From Phytophthora hibernalis (lineage: Eukaryota > Oomycota > Peronosporomycetes > Peronosporales > Peronosporaceae), in contig JAAKBF010000390.1 in the NCBI GenBank assembly GCA_012656075.1, positions 558,001 through 622,000 on the forward strand: a stretch of 64,000 nucleotides of DNA, written 5' to 3'. The translations under genes were made by a program, and so were the position numbers. Of this stretch, positions 11,882 to 23,530 are shown in pieces. Below the pieces are notes generated by a model, which made no database searches, had not been told where the DNA came from, and worked only from the letters and a program-made list of their open reading frames with translations. Numbering within the stretch: position 1 is the stretch's first letter; each line of letters begins with the position of its first letter.

Positions 11882-12495
11882 CCATTACCCTCGGGTACGG
11901 ATTATTTTCAAGCAAACGAAGGTTTATTTTCAAGCAAGTCCATTTCGTGGCGTCTTTTCAAGCAAATCGATGGTTCGCAAGCAAGTGGTGCGAACTTAGT
12001 GTAAGTAAATGGGTTTTCAAGCACATATGTATGTCAACAGACTTTCGCCTGGGTCGTATACGGGTCAAGTTGGGTGTTTGGGTCGGCATTTTGGGAGATG
12101 ACGTACATCGGGGGCTCGTGAGCTCCTCGTTTGCACCGCTAATTTCGATTCGCTCATGACGGTCAAGGCGTTGGTACAGTGTAAATATGTAGCACCCCCT
12201 TGTTAGGGCAACTACTTCGGCTCACGCGCCGACCATGGCAGATCTTCGCTTCGGGGTAAACGGTCTCTCTGAGGCCCCACCTGAGCCCAAAACTACTTAG
12301 CTTCCAGCATACAGTGTATTACTAAACGTTTCTAAATAAAGTGTACATGTCTTACTCTGATGCTTGAATAACAGCCTCGATAAGCAGTTAAATTTGCTTG
12401 GCTTACTTCATTTGCTTGCAAAACCACCTCTGATCCCATTTGCTTGCGAACCACCCGCCATTTGCTCGGAAATAATATTTTTCCATTACCCTCGG
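11882..12495. mobile_element. Candidate non-autonomous DNA element with AAGCAA subterminal repeats
   Basis: The 13-base sequence CCATTACCCTCGG occurs exactly at 11882-11894 and 12483-12495, as expected for a target duplication. Just inside, the left end reads ATTATTTTCAAGCAAAC and the right end, on the opposite strand, reads ATTATTTCCGAGCAAAT. Five copies of an AAGCA(A/C) motif face one way in the left 140 bases. Four copies face the other way near the right end (12385-12475). No coding capacity is visible. The family is unknown and a 13-base duplication is unusual. Confidence 0.45.
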
Positions 12496-12940
12496 TCCGA
12501 ACTCTCATTGGTCTATGGATATCGATGAATCAATTTGTCATGTTTGACTGCGATTCCCCCATTATACCTCGTAGAATTATATATACTCCACGTTTTCTCA
12601 GACCGATATCACCGTTCAGTTGGATTTTAGGGGTCCTTCCTCCGCGTCTGCCCATACCGACGGCAGTGCTCTAACAACGTTAGATGTAAGAGCGCTTCAA
12701 TAAGCCAAAAAAATTATCATGTAACTATCAAAAATTAAAGGTTCATCCTCCTCGTGTGCAACGCGGCCTTAGTTACTTTTTCGACAGCAGACATTCAGTA
12801 CCTACTTAGTATGCTAGTTGTGCCATTGTGACTATGGTTGCCGCTCCGTCGACTATTGTCGTTCACTCCACCTCGGGACCACAATGAGCGCTCACCGTGA
12901 ACTTTGATAAAAGTCGCCGAGGTCGCCGAGATATCGCTGG
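12496..12940. other. Intergenic, no gene seen
   Basis: No supported gene. This is the 3' flank of the RxLR gene. Confidence 0.4.
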
Positions 12941-13330
12941 CTACGCATACTTTCCACCCCGAACCATCCTGTTCTCGTAGAACTTTAAATAGCTCGCGTA
13001 GTATTTAGAACCACGAACATCTTCAGGCTTGACGTTGCCGAAAATCCACCTGTTGTACTTTGCCAGCCTCTTCAGCTTGGTGCCAAACGCCTTGGCTCCG
13101 TCGGGGATAGTAAGACCTCTTTCCTCCTCCTCGTCTGTGTAGGTTCTGCGCAGCGAGCGCTTCTCACGGGTGCCATTTTCCTCGGTAGTGAGTGAGCGAG
13201 CCCATAGAGGGACATCAGATGCGATGACTTCCTTCGCCGTCTTGGCCTGCACAAGGACAGCGTCGGTGCACGCGAGAAGGAAGGCGGTAGCAAGCAGAAC
13301 GAGACAGGAAAGCCGCATCGTGTGTTTCAC
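12941..13330 (-). CDS. RxLR-dEER secreted effector candidate 1
   Basis: An intact 129-residue, intronless protein. It begins with a signal peptide of about 25-29 residues (hydrophobic LVLLATAFLLA core). The host-translocation motif RSLR is at residues 58-61, followed by an acidic run ending EER at 69-71. The C-terminal effector region of about 55 residues is basic and aromatic-rich (KYNRWIFGNVKPEDV), with one possible W/Y-type helical unit. Such proteins are secreted by oomycetes and act inside plant cells. The target is unknown. The gene sits alone in a repeat-rich region, which is typical for the family. Confidence 0.85.
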   Translation of the reverse strand: MKHTMRLSCLVLLATAFLLACTDAVLVQAKTAKEVIASDVPLWARSLTTEENGTREKRSLRRTYTDEEEERGLTIPDGAKAFGTKLKRLAKYNRWIFGNVKPEDVRGSKYYASYLKFYENRMVRGGKYA

Positions 13331-14572
13331 GTTTGAGCTCGCTTGAGGGGTCTTGAGGGCAGGGGAGAAAATTGCAGAATGCCGTTTTGAATTTACTTTA
13401 CTTTTTATCAGCTCGTTCGGTTCCGAGTCGCAATTGGCACGTCGGGGAATTCGACACCATCCTCAATCCTATCATAGATCCTGGGTCATTCTAGTTGACT
13501 GCGATGGCGCGCCGGCATCTAGCAGTGTGATACCACCGGGGTTTGGCTCGACAATAGTGGCCCGATTCCCGCAGGATTTATCGCAGTATAAATGGGCAGA
13601 AACGGCCACTTATAGACAATTTTGCATACATTTTGCGAATCGTGTTTAAAAGAAAATACACTTGGGTTTACTATGGTGTCCACAACGTTGGCCGAATGTG
13701 TACACACATCCGGAAAATTTGTCGGGAAAATGCTGCTGCCAATACACACGTTTTTGGGCTTAGCAAATAATAAATAATTCCACGATACCGTTTTTTTACG
13801 GGGAACGCCGGGGTCCCGCCAATGTCGATAAATGAGTGCTAATGCACCACAAATCACGCCTCTTTGATTCATTGATGTTAACAATGTATTTTAAGCGTAT
13901 AATATACCATATTATGGTCGTAGTGAAATGGCGATCACACCTCAATACAAGTCTATAATATTTAGCGTAATTTGTAAGAATAAGGTACCAATAGTGAGGT
14001 GCCAAGCTAAATACGACTAATCCTAGCACAAAATCCCGTACATTGAGGTTCGCTTACGACAGGTAAATGTAGACGTACATGTAGTGTCAGAGTGCACCGC
14101 AGTTGCTGTACAGTACACGTACTGGTATCCGCATGTCAAATGTATTCGTATTCAAATCCAACCTCAGATCCTCGAGAAAAGGCGATAATCATCGTAACTT
14201 TCCCGAATGCATTGGTGCAGCTTGATTATACTGTACATGTGGTGTCAATCTTGCGTCAGAAACACGTTACCTATTTATAGTGGGCGACGTCCAGACATCT
14301 GAAGTAGCATTAAAATGTTGGGTCCTGTGGAGTATCAGCCCATTGGTACATGTATGCTGCGATGGCATGTGAACATTGAACTTGTGTAAATTGATTGGGT
14401 TGTACAAGTTTGTCGACGACAACTCTTCTAGTAATTTGTAAAAACAATAGGTGCTGATTGGATGAATACAGGACAAGCTGCCTTTGGTTGCACGCAAGGC
14501 AAGGTAATGCTACACGTGGTCACAAGGTTACCGAAGTCATCGCTCTGAAGTCAATCTACGCTTGGTACCCAA

Positions 14573-14633
14573 AAGAGAAGTTCATCGTCATGCGCTGTTG
14601 CGGCTAATGGAGGAGCATGCCCAAGCGTTTCAC
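14573..14633 (+). repeat. Dispersed coding-like repeat, copy 1
   Basis: Translated, it reads REVHRHALLRLMEEHAQAFH. A diverged copy on the other strand at 16497-16557 reads REVYRHALLRLMEEQAQLFH. Conserved peptide with changed bases suggests relics of a coding mobile element. Its family is not recognised. Confidence 0.5.
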
Positions 14634-15130
14634 AAGAGCGATGCGTGGTGTGGGTGAAGACATGTTCAGTTGCCGTGAGATCGTCGAAACAGCATTGCGA
14701 ACTATAAGACGTATCCGACCCAGCCAATGATTCTGCGCATTATACCGGTACATGTATTATAATAATCTATGTCTATCCCATCTTTTAATGGTCGTAGTGA
14801 CTGAGCTATGTCGATATCCGGCATGTTGTCTGGGAATGGTACCGCATCCGCAGTAGCAAAGCGGCATCCTGCCTCTAAATTTGGCTGTGACCAAAAATTT
14901 CGCTCTGAATTCGCCTAAGGATGGCATTGATAAAAACATGCTTTTGGTCTCCCTAAGGGGAATCCCTTACATCCATATATAAAAACGGTATTGCGGTGAA
15001 GCTTTTTGGACCGACTATCATTTTCCAAGTCAACAAAAGAAAACTTTAAATAAACCGGGGTCAGGCAAGTGCAAGGATCTGAATCAGCCAAAAACCGCGA
15101 GATCCTGCTTCGTGGACTAAGAGCGAACGC

Positions 15131-15157
15131 AGTCACTATATATACGATATAGTGACT
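15131..15157. repeat. Perfect palindrome, 11-base arms
   Basis: AGTCACTATAT, a 5-base spacer, then ATATAGTGACT. The left arm motif recurs as part of a direct repeat at 15282-15300. Likely the end of a small transposon relic. Confidence 0.5.
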
Positions 15158-15941
15158 CTTACATATAACGCGGAAAAGTCTACCGTATAAGCTTACCCCA
15201 AACTGATGTCACCCTCCCATGATAGGATCATGTCCAGCTTTGCGGACACTCCGTGCGTAATCAGAGCGTTATGTATGTAAGAGCGAATGCAGTCACTATT
15301 CCCCAAATTGATGTCACGATGTGACGACCGAGGAATTAGTCTATTCAAGTAGATACGACCATTTTTCAATACGTAAGTAGATTGAATTGACTACTTACAA
15401 GCAGACTGGCCTTGTTCGATGATAGCGTGTTGCGGTAGACCGCGGCAAGTTTGACAATACTTGAGGAGCTGCGTGGTGCATGGTAGGCGAAGGCGGTCTC
15501 AGGATCGCAGGTGACCGCGATATTGGCGGTGCTGGCGGCAAATTGTAAGGTAATACGGCAGCACCGCACACACCTTGTTACCGGAGCGCGTCGATATGGG
15601 CCTTGGGATACACTTGCTTGCCCCGCTGGCGAAATCCTTTACTTTAATCGCACGAGTTCCGGTATGATCTCGACGGTTATGATTTCCCTCGACTGCGCCG
15701 TAGAAATGCAGCAAGGTTTAGGGGCATTTTAAAACGAGCTATTGGGCTCGTTGAACTACCGCGGAGGCCATAAATCATCGCGAATAAGTGCCGCTGGATG
15801 GCTTTTGGAATGCTTGTCTTCGCGCTATGATTGTCCTACCTGTATCCAATTCTCTGGATTTTAGATCCAGTTTCTACAGCGACTCCGTGCGAAGTCGCGG
15901 CATTGTATTAATGTAATATAATACTTCGTATATTCGATGAT

Positions 15942-16448
15942 TCGTCGAAGCGAGCTATCCGAGCGTGCCGATGAACTCTACATAAGTTACTTCGATTTCT
16001 AATACATTTTATGTATTACGTATTAGAAAATCGAAGTTTACATAATAAAAAATATGTATAAGAAAATAGCGTGTCGATGAACTCTACATAAGTTACTTCG
16101 ATTTTTAATACATAATATTATTATGTATTAAAAATATTATATAATATTATTATGTATTAAAAAATATTATTATGTATTACTCTACATAAGTTACTTCGAT
16201 TTTTAATACATAATATTATTATGTATTAAAAATATTATATAATATTATTATGTATTAAAAATATTATTATGTTTAATATTATTATGTATTAAAAATCGAA
16301 GTAGCTTATGTAGAGTTCATCGACACGCTCGGATACATAAGATACTTCGAGTTACTTCGATTTTTAATACATAATAATATTATGTATTAAAAATCGAAGT
16401 AACTTATGTAGAGTTCATCGACACGCTCGGATAGTTCGCTTCGACGAT
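15942..16448. mobile_element. Foldback/MITE-like element with about 65-base inverted ends
   Basis: The left end TCGTCGAAGCGAGCTATCC is matched by its reverse complement at 16429-16448 with one mismatch. Pairing continues through CGATGAACTCTACATAAG to about 16007 and 16386. The interior is a nest of further inverted and direct copies of the same unit, with AT-rich cores TTAATACATAATATTATTATG. No coding capacity. The repeated cores suggest internal expansion or nested insertion of the same element. Confidence 0.7.
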
Positions 16449-17837
16449 CCCCAGGCAACTGAACATGTCTACACCACCTATTGATCGTTCGCTTTAGTGA
16501 AACAGTTGAGCTTGTTCCTCCATCAGCCGCAACAACGCATGGCGATAAACCTCTCTTGTGAGCATCTTAGACATGCGTGCTTCAACTCGCATTGCCCCAA
16601 ACAGGCCGCAGGGTCTGTACGAGAGGCCCTTTGGAGGAGGTATGCGATCGTTTTGAAAATTGGTATGCATGTGTTCACATATGTCTGAAACCATGGTTTA
16701 CGAAGTTTCAAGTCGCAGTAAGAAGTATGGGGGATGAAATGCTTCGAAATGGCAAAACGGCTAATATTCGATGTGGGTCGTTGGACTCTCGGGGCTTGTC
16801 GAATAGAACAGTGCGTTCTTCAGTGATTCACCACATCGATAGACAACTGCTGGAATGGCTTGAAAACTATAATAAACTCTGTACAGTAGTCAGGGTTTCC
16901 TAAAACTAGAGGATTGGGCTGGTAGCGCGCAGGTAAGACAAGGGTCGGCAAAAAAGGATTGAGATTAAGGAGGCGATAGCTAAGAAGCACGAGGGAGGTG
17001 GCGAGGAGCCAGAGGTGCCACGAGTAGCGGTGAATGCAGTTTGCGCGGCGTAGGTGAAGCATCTTTACGGTAGAGTAGTAAAAACATGACCGCGAGGAAG
17101 ACCTGCGAACCACGCGCTGTTCGTTGGGGCGTGGCGTGATCTGCACCCTACATTAATTGCGCCGGCCACTTTTGCCGTCGCTGTGTCATATTTACCAACC
17201 ACCCCAAGCCCCTTCTTATCGAACGTAACGCGCCACATTCTAGCCCGGGCGCGTGAAATTCAATAACGTAACACACCATTTAAGCCTTCCTGTATAAACT
17301 TATATATTATCCAGTGAAACAAAGTGTGTTCCAAGACCCGATACAAATTGGGGGCTTGAAATTTATATCGGATCGGTACCTACTTTTCGAGTGTGGCAGT
17401 CATGACAGTTGTACTCGGTCAGAAGTGAGGGCAAAATCTGTATTGATTACCCTCTGATGATGCCGATCTACTCCACAAATCCTTATCCACATAAACCGTG
17501 AGAATGAAAAGCTTCGCGATCTGTAAAAGGAGACGTATATAAAATACCAAGGTGCCGGTATGGTGGAGAATGCAGTTTACGCGCATACCAATTTATATAT
17601 ATATATAAATGTATATACATATGGTTTGACATCAAACCGGTAGTGTAAGCTTAGTCCTGACAAAAGGTTAATGTATAGAGACCGGGACAACTTCAAATCG
17701 CATGCTGTCTTAGGCAGTCGTGCCTCACTGATGACTTTCTGAAATTTATTGATGTCGAGGCCAAGCCCCACTCGACTTCAGTCTTCAGATCGCATTTTCC
17801 TCCAAGCGCACAAGTTCCCAACCTCAATCGTCGGAAA
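16449..17837. other. Gene-poor intergenic region
   Basis: No supported gene. It contains the second copy of the REVxRHALLRL repeat (16497-16557, minus strand). Confidence 0.4.
16497..16557 (-). repeat. Dispersed coding-like repeat, copy 2
   Basis: Minus-strand counterpart of 14573-14633, about four bases in five identical, with the peptide frame preserved. Confidence 0.5.
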
Positions 17838-18199
17838 ATGCGCCACTCCTGCTTCCTTGTGGTTTCAGTGGCCACCCTTCTTGCGAGTGGCAGCTCTCTG
17901 TCGACGGGTTCTGACCATGAAAAGCGGCTCCTGCGATCCCACAAGACGGCCGACTCCAACGAGGCTCAGGGCGAAGAACGTGGCTTTGCCTGGTTGGATG
18001 ACCTCTTGCTGCCAGAATTTGCGAAGCGACTCAAGACACAACTCGAATATCGAAGAACTACTTTCGCATGGTGGAGAAATAATCTGCGGTCGGCGGACGA
18101 TGCTGAAGCCTTTTGAAATCCGAAGGCGCAAGTGAGGCGGCTATAGCGGGGATCAAGGCGAAATACGATCACTACCTCAACACGGGCATTATCACTTGA
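17838..18199 (+). CDS. RxLR-dEER secreted effector candidate 2, frame broken near C-terminus
   Basis: The start MRHSCFLVV opens a signal peptide of about 20 residues. RLLR is at residues 30-33 and EER at 46-48. A short effector region then has a tryptophan and basic helices (LLPEFAKRL, FAWWRNN). The frame stops at residue 92, at a run of four T (18111-18114). The next frame continues immediately with a helical, alanine-rich segment and ends at a TGA at 18197-18199. A single missing T would explain this, so the gene may be intact in the organism; alternatively it is a recent pseudogene. Confidence 0.7.
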
Positions 18200-18612
18200 G
18201 TGGGTACATGTTGCATGGCTGAAGCTCATCTTTGCCTTCTCGCGCTTTTGAATGAATGCTTTTGATTTACTACGCCCCTATTGTCGTGGTAACATTTTTA
18301 AAACAATCGATATAGCCGCATAACAACAAAAACCTTGTTTATCAAGAACGCCTAGATTTCCAGTGATATTCCGAACCATCGCATGCAGCTCTGCGATTCT
18401 GCTGTCAGACGCTCAATGTGGCACCCTACATTTTTCAAAAATTTAAAATTGTTGCCTGGTGCACGGTAGGAATTATAGCGCCTCGAAGTGGAAACATACA
18501 AAGCATTGAAGGAACTCGGGTTCTGCCCTCTACAGATTAACCTGTCCTAAATGATACCTGACACACCTGATACACTGTTATATCTGATACAAAATCTATC
18601 CACCGACTTGAT
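18200..18612. other. Intergenic with TGATAC repeats
   Basis: No gene. Between 18545 and 18660 the motif CTGATAC/CTGATA recurs at least six times beside the Copia fragment, and it may be its boundary. Confidence 0.4.
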
Positions 18613-19508
18613 AGTTAGTAAAAGTTAATCTGATACCTATCGAACCTGATATCTGATACTACAGTAGCCAATTTGGCGGGATTTGATACACGGTATCCCT
18701 TGACACCATCCTCGTAGCCCATGAATCGGCACTTGAATGCATTGGCATCTAGCTTGCGGCGCTTCTCGTCAACAATGTGCGCGTAGCCGAGTGCACCGAA
18801 CACCTTCAGGTTCTTGAGCTGAGGTTTCTTCTTGTACACGATCTCGTACGGTGTCTTCACAGTCACAGTGTTGGGGATCCTGTTGATGATCCACGCAAAC
18901 GTGTTGACTGCATCAGCCCACCACTTCTTGTCGATGCCTTCGTTATAGAGTATGCAACGAGCCATCTCGACGAGGCTCCGGTTCATTCGCTCAGCAAGTC
19001 TGTTTTGCTGGGGCGTATACGGCACCGTCTTCTCATGACGGATGCCTTCCTTGGTCAGGTACGCCTTGAAGAGTCGACCCGTGTACTCCCCGACGTTGTC
19101 CGAACGGATACGCTTGATCTTGTGACCAGTAGCGTTTTCCAAGTCGGCCTTGATCATCTTGAACTTCGCCAAGACTTCCGACTTCTTCTTCATGAAGTAC
19201 ACCGTGACGTGACGTGAGTAGTCATCAATGAATGTGACGACGTACGTGCACCCACCCGGTGTTTTCGTCTGCATTGGTCCCATGACGTCTGAATGGACGA
19301 GGCCCAGGACCCTCGCACTCTTGACTGTCTTCTCGGGGTTGCGAGGGAAGTTGTCCTCGTGCATATTTGCCATGCAGCAACCAGCACAAATGTCCGCAGT
19401 CGTAGGTGCTCCCGTAACCCGCGGCAACCCTTCTGCCATCGTAAGTAGCTGTTCGTAGCGCTTGTACGGTACGTGGCCTAGGCGTGCGTGCAACACGCTC
19501 CACGGCTC
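18613..19508 (-). mobile_element. Truncated Ty1/Copia retrotransposon, integrase region
   Basis: One open frame (19496-18615) covers a GAG-pre-integrase zinc motif (HARLGHVPYKRY ... CAGCCMANMH) and a Copia integrase core. The core has HSDVMGPM, FIDDYSRHVTVYF, RSDNVGEYTG and the catalytic Glu in NRLAERMNRS. It is followed by KTPYEIVYKKKP and the GYRVSNPA end of the core. Protease, reverse transcriptase, RNase H and LTRs are all missing. This is a 5'- and 3'-truncated relic, although the remaining frame is unbroken, so it may be recent. Confidence 0.85.
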
Positions 19509-20950
19509 TTACGAGGTATTATTGCAGCACGACACACCTCTATTACCACCTTTTTTCTTCATAGTCACCCCCTTCACTGCCGCCTTAATAAATACATCAA
19601 TTCACACGATAAATTACACTCGTTGTGAACGGCGGTTCACTACATTAGAAGCAACACGTTAGAAGCAACACCGTGCATAGAGTGCATTGACACAGCTGTT
19701 CAGAGTGCTAACCTTTTTAACAACCTGCCGTATGCTTGCACCGCTGATTGTCGGGTGGGGCGTGAGTCGTCTGTATTCGTGGCCATGCTCATGGTTGCAG
19801 CGACATCGTTTAATCTTTATCACCTCGTGAGCATGTTCATCTGGCCAGTGTAACCCGCGGCCCCACCCTCATGGCGAATCTGCGAGCTCGTTTGTCGTGG
19901 TCATCACACTATATGTAGCGGTCAGATTCAGCGGTAAGATTTAGAGTACCTTCCACAGCTCGTGTAGAATATCCGAGTGTGCACGCGAGTACTTACGCTG
20001 TCTATCTTGGTGCCCTGCTAACCGCGTGTGCTTAGCCCGCGTGATGCTCAGGACAGCCTGCTGCGAGTAGCATTGTCACTGACATACACTGACAATGTCA
20101 GTGTGTCCGGCGATTTGCAAAGCAGCATCCTATTGGCTAATTATTATGTCGGGGGACAAGGACAAGTCCCAGGATATAGTGGCTCTTGGTGGCAGTTGGT
20201 GGGTATTGGTGGGTTTTCGTCCCAGGATAATCCCGACAATACCGGTCAAGCCCAACCCCGGTCAAGCCATCTAGCCGTCTTGCTTGCCGCAAGCTCGTTG
20301 CTCGCGTACTTAAGCGAAGCGAGCTCGAAACGACTTCCCGCTCCGTACAACGGAAGTCGTTCAAGCACCTTTAATAGACATCTGTTCCACTCCGTTAAAG
20401 GTGCTCCAAATGGTTAAAGGTGCTCAAAGCAATTGTAAATATGTGATCTAGGAGACCAATGCAAATTAACACAAAATAAATTCCCGTCTACCACAATGTA
20501 AATTCCTCTGTTTTATTTTTTACATCGAGTTGCTTTCACACTCACTGCCGTCGCGTTGGTTTCAGACGCGTTCGCACTCGCTACCGTCGCGAGGTCCAAG
20601 CTCATCGAGGTCCAAGCTCATCAACCTGCCTTCTGAAGATCAGGGTCTTCCCAGAGCGCCCGAACCGCTCATATGAAGCCGAAAAAGGAAGAATGACGTG
20701 GATGGTTGTGTTGCCTTCGTTCTAATATTTCAAAATCGTAGAGGATGCCTACGGCCAGGAGCTGCGAGCGCAACATGGGAACCTGGCTCTGGCCGAACAT
20801 CCAATTTCAGCAGGAAAGTAGAATCGAACCCCCAGACGAACAAGGTTTGGCCTAGTCCTGATGAAGTTCAAACGAATGGGGATATATTCTAAGGTGTGTT
20901 GTTGTATGTGCATGCATGTAGGCACCCTGCAATTCTGTACACCATCCATG
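19509..20950. other. Intergenic with small inverted repeats
   Basis: No supported gene. There is a hairpin ACGACTTCC/GGAAGTCGT (about 20329-20360). AGCACCTTTA motifs at 20364, 20395 and 20414 face both ways and recur at 25211-25280. Confidence 0.4.
20364..20424. repeat. AGCACCTTTA motif cluster, left
   Basis: AGCACCTTTAA at 20364, with TTAAAGGTGCT at 20395 and 20414. The same motif clusters at 25211-25280, beyond the MULE and LINE relics. Confidence 0.4.
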
Positions 20951-23530
20951 CTATCTAAAAGAAAGAAGAATCGTCTCGACGGTGAAGACGATATCAGCAA
21001 TTACCAACCCATACAAAGAATGTCTGAAACATCAGCTATTCGTCACCAGATTATCGAGGCTCATCAACAAATCGAAAATCAGAAGCCCGAATTGACACGC
21101 AGAGTCTTTAACTCTTGGGAAGAGCTAGCAAGTGCTCTCAGTAAGTATAAATTTTGTGCACTTTCAGATCCGAGACGCCTGTACGCGTGCTCAATACAAC
21201 AAGTACGTAAAAACGATTATTTTGAGAGAAAAATTCGCTGACTCGCTGCTGTTTCTTTAGAAAGAGAAACGTGACGCCACTTCCGGAAGATGTGAAGTGG
21301 TATTTCAGAACATTTCTCTGTACTCACGGGCCTCTTCAAAAATCAAGGGGCTCAGGTAAAAGAAGATCAAAAATTCGATGCACAGATTGTGTAGCTCGAT
21401 TCACAGCGACCGTGGACGTCCATCCTGGGGGTAGCAGCCAAATTGTGCTCAGCAATCAGGTATTTTTTCATGCTGGCCGTTTTTATTGAAATGAATATTA
21501 ATCTTGATTAGATGAGAAACTACAGAACCATGTCCACAACCATAACACCACACAAAAGATTTACCAGTCGTATTTTGGAGCTAGCTCGATATCGCTGGAT
21601 GAAGAAGTACACCGAGATCTCTTTCTTCTAAAAACGTCAACACAAGCTCGAAGCGCATCACCACCTACTTGCGTGATAAACTCGGTACGTTTCACTATAT
21701 TCCTAGGTAATCTACAGATTTACCTGACTAACGAGTTGCTTAGGTCGGAGTGTAACACCTATAGAGACGAGGGATCTCCTCCGATGGATCTTTCACACCT
21801 CCTCTACAGAAAAGCGGCTAAACCACATTTTGAAGTCCTTCAACGAGTATGAAGCTAGTGGCGCACGATCAGTGTGAAATCACAACAATTGTAGCGCTGC
21901 AGACATCTACTCAAAAGGAATGTTTTTGCGTTGGGGTGATAGTCTAATATTGGACTGGACTCATGGCACCAACAACAGAGGCTACCATTTAGGTAAGCAT
22001 TTTAGTATTTACATAATGCACAACGCTGTGCGAGTGACATCTGTACTGAAATACAATATGCAAAACAGGTAGTCTGCTTGTTACGTGCCCTACTGGTCGC
22101 GGAATCCCAGTCCTCGATTTCATATCTTTGGACCAAACAGCTCCTACTATGGATCGAATATTTGGATTCTTCAAAGAAAAGAATCCGTCCTGGAAATCTA
22201 TCTCTTCCTTTGTAATTGATAAGGACTTCACGGAGTGGAGAGTACTGGAATGCTGTTTTCCTTCAGCGAAGGTCCTCTCATGCCAGTGTCACACAATAAA
22301 TTGGTGGAAAAAGGTTGTACAGCAGAAACGGTTTAACCTGTCCGCTTTTCAGCGTGAAAAGGTGCCAAGATTTATTATGACACTGATCTACAGGTTCGTT
22401 GCACCATATAATTGGCCCTTATACATTTACTTATTAGAGACGTATTCATGATGCAGTCCAACAATAACAAGCTACAACCGAAAGCTTGCAGCTTTTCGAG
22501 AATACTGTACTAATCAGTGCCCCGATATTTTTATCGTATTTCATGAAAAATTGGGACACTTGTCGTGATATGTGGGCCAATTGTGAAAGAGCTTTATACT
22601 TTCTGCGGGAAACTCGACAACAAACCGTATTGAGAGTAACTGGAACCAGCGTAAACTGCTGCTAAACAAAAAGACTAGTCTAGACTGTACTATTGAGTGT
22701 GTCCTCAATCACCAGTTAGTCGTTTTCCGGCAAGTTTCCTCGACTATTCACAGTCACATGGTCACGTCCCGTGCACCAACGGGAATACCGGTTTTTTGTG
22801 TCGTATTGCTGGGATCTTGAGCGACTACGCGTTAGAGAAACTTCTACTAGAGTGGGAAAAGTACCTGGTGTACTTACAAAGTGCATATTTGCGTCCTCCG
22901 ACTGCTTCTAACGATTGGCAAATTCGTTTGAAGGGTGAAATCTTTCACTGTGACGATATGAATTGGAGTGTGCTCGTGTCCTTTTACAAAAGCGTGCAAT
23001 TACCTTGCCAACATCTCATTCTCGTGGCTCGTCGCGGGAGAAGATGTGGCTTCCAGCATTATTATGCCTACTAATCTGAATTCAGATCATTGGGGTGTCA
23101 TCATGGTCATGTTTGACAAACAAGACCATTCAACCATTTATCTGTACGTAGTAGAAGAACTGCTGCAATTACTGGAGAATGGGCTGCTTCCTTCTTAAGA
23201 AGTGTTCGACCTATGCCGGCTACTCAAATTATATCACACACACCATTCAGCCTGATGGATCAAGCAGTGGCCTGATGATAATTGGCATGGTATATTCTTT
23301 CCTTAAAGGACGTAGACAATTTCGAGATCAACTGATCACGGTAGAGTATGTTCGGGCAATGCGATTGCGAATTCTGTGGAGTTTGCTGAGGACTACAAAA
23401 CCTGATCCACTACAAAGAAATGATCAAGATACTACCAAAAACACGCTTACAACTAGAGCGTGTTTTCAAAGAAACATTCTTGGAGGCACAATCGATGGTC
23501 GTTACATCGTAATAAACTTCTTTTAAAAAG
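20951..23530 (+). mobile_element. Degenerate MULE-like transposase gene with SWIM zinc finger
   Basis: Pieces in several frames, with plausible introns, line up as one transposase. An N-terminal zinc-binding DNA-binding segment (FLCTHGPLQ ... IRCTDCVARF) is at 21310-21420. The MULE catalytic region starts with DWTHGTNNRGYHL (about 21955), continues TCPTGRGIPVLDFISLD, and has the second Asp in SSFVIDKDFTEW (about 22205). A SWIM finger follows (CSCPFTKA and LPCQHLILVAR in adjoining frames, about 22965-23030). Several frame changes and stops make the copy inactive as written. No terminal inverted repeats were identified with certainty. Confidence 0.7.

Larger units (their letters stand above)
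13331..15941. other. Gene-poor intergenic region
   Basis: No supported gene in about 2.6 kb. It holds TACATGTA octamers (about 14075, 14346, 14746), a short dispersed coding-like repeat (14573-14633), a perfect 11-base-arm palindrome (15131-15157), and a direct repeat GAGCGAAYGCAGTCACTAT (15121 and 15282). Confidence 0.5.

Noticed and set aside
11618..12004. 128-codon plus-strand frame
   Set aside because: Overlaps the candidate mobile element and has no protein features.
16820..17146. 108-codon minus-strand frame with a hydrophobic stretch
   Set aside because: No signal-peptide layout, no domain and no paralogue in the window. Likely chance.
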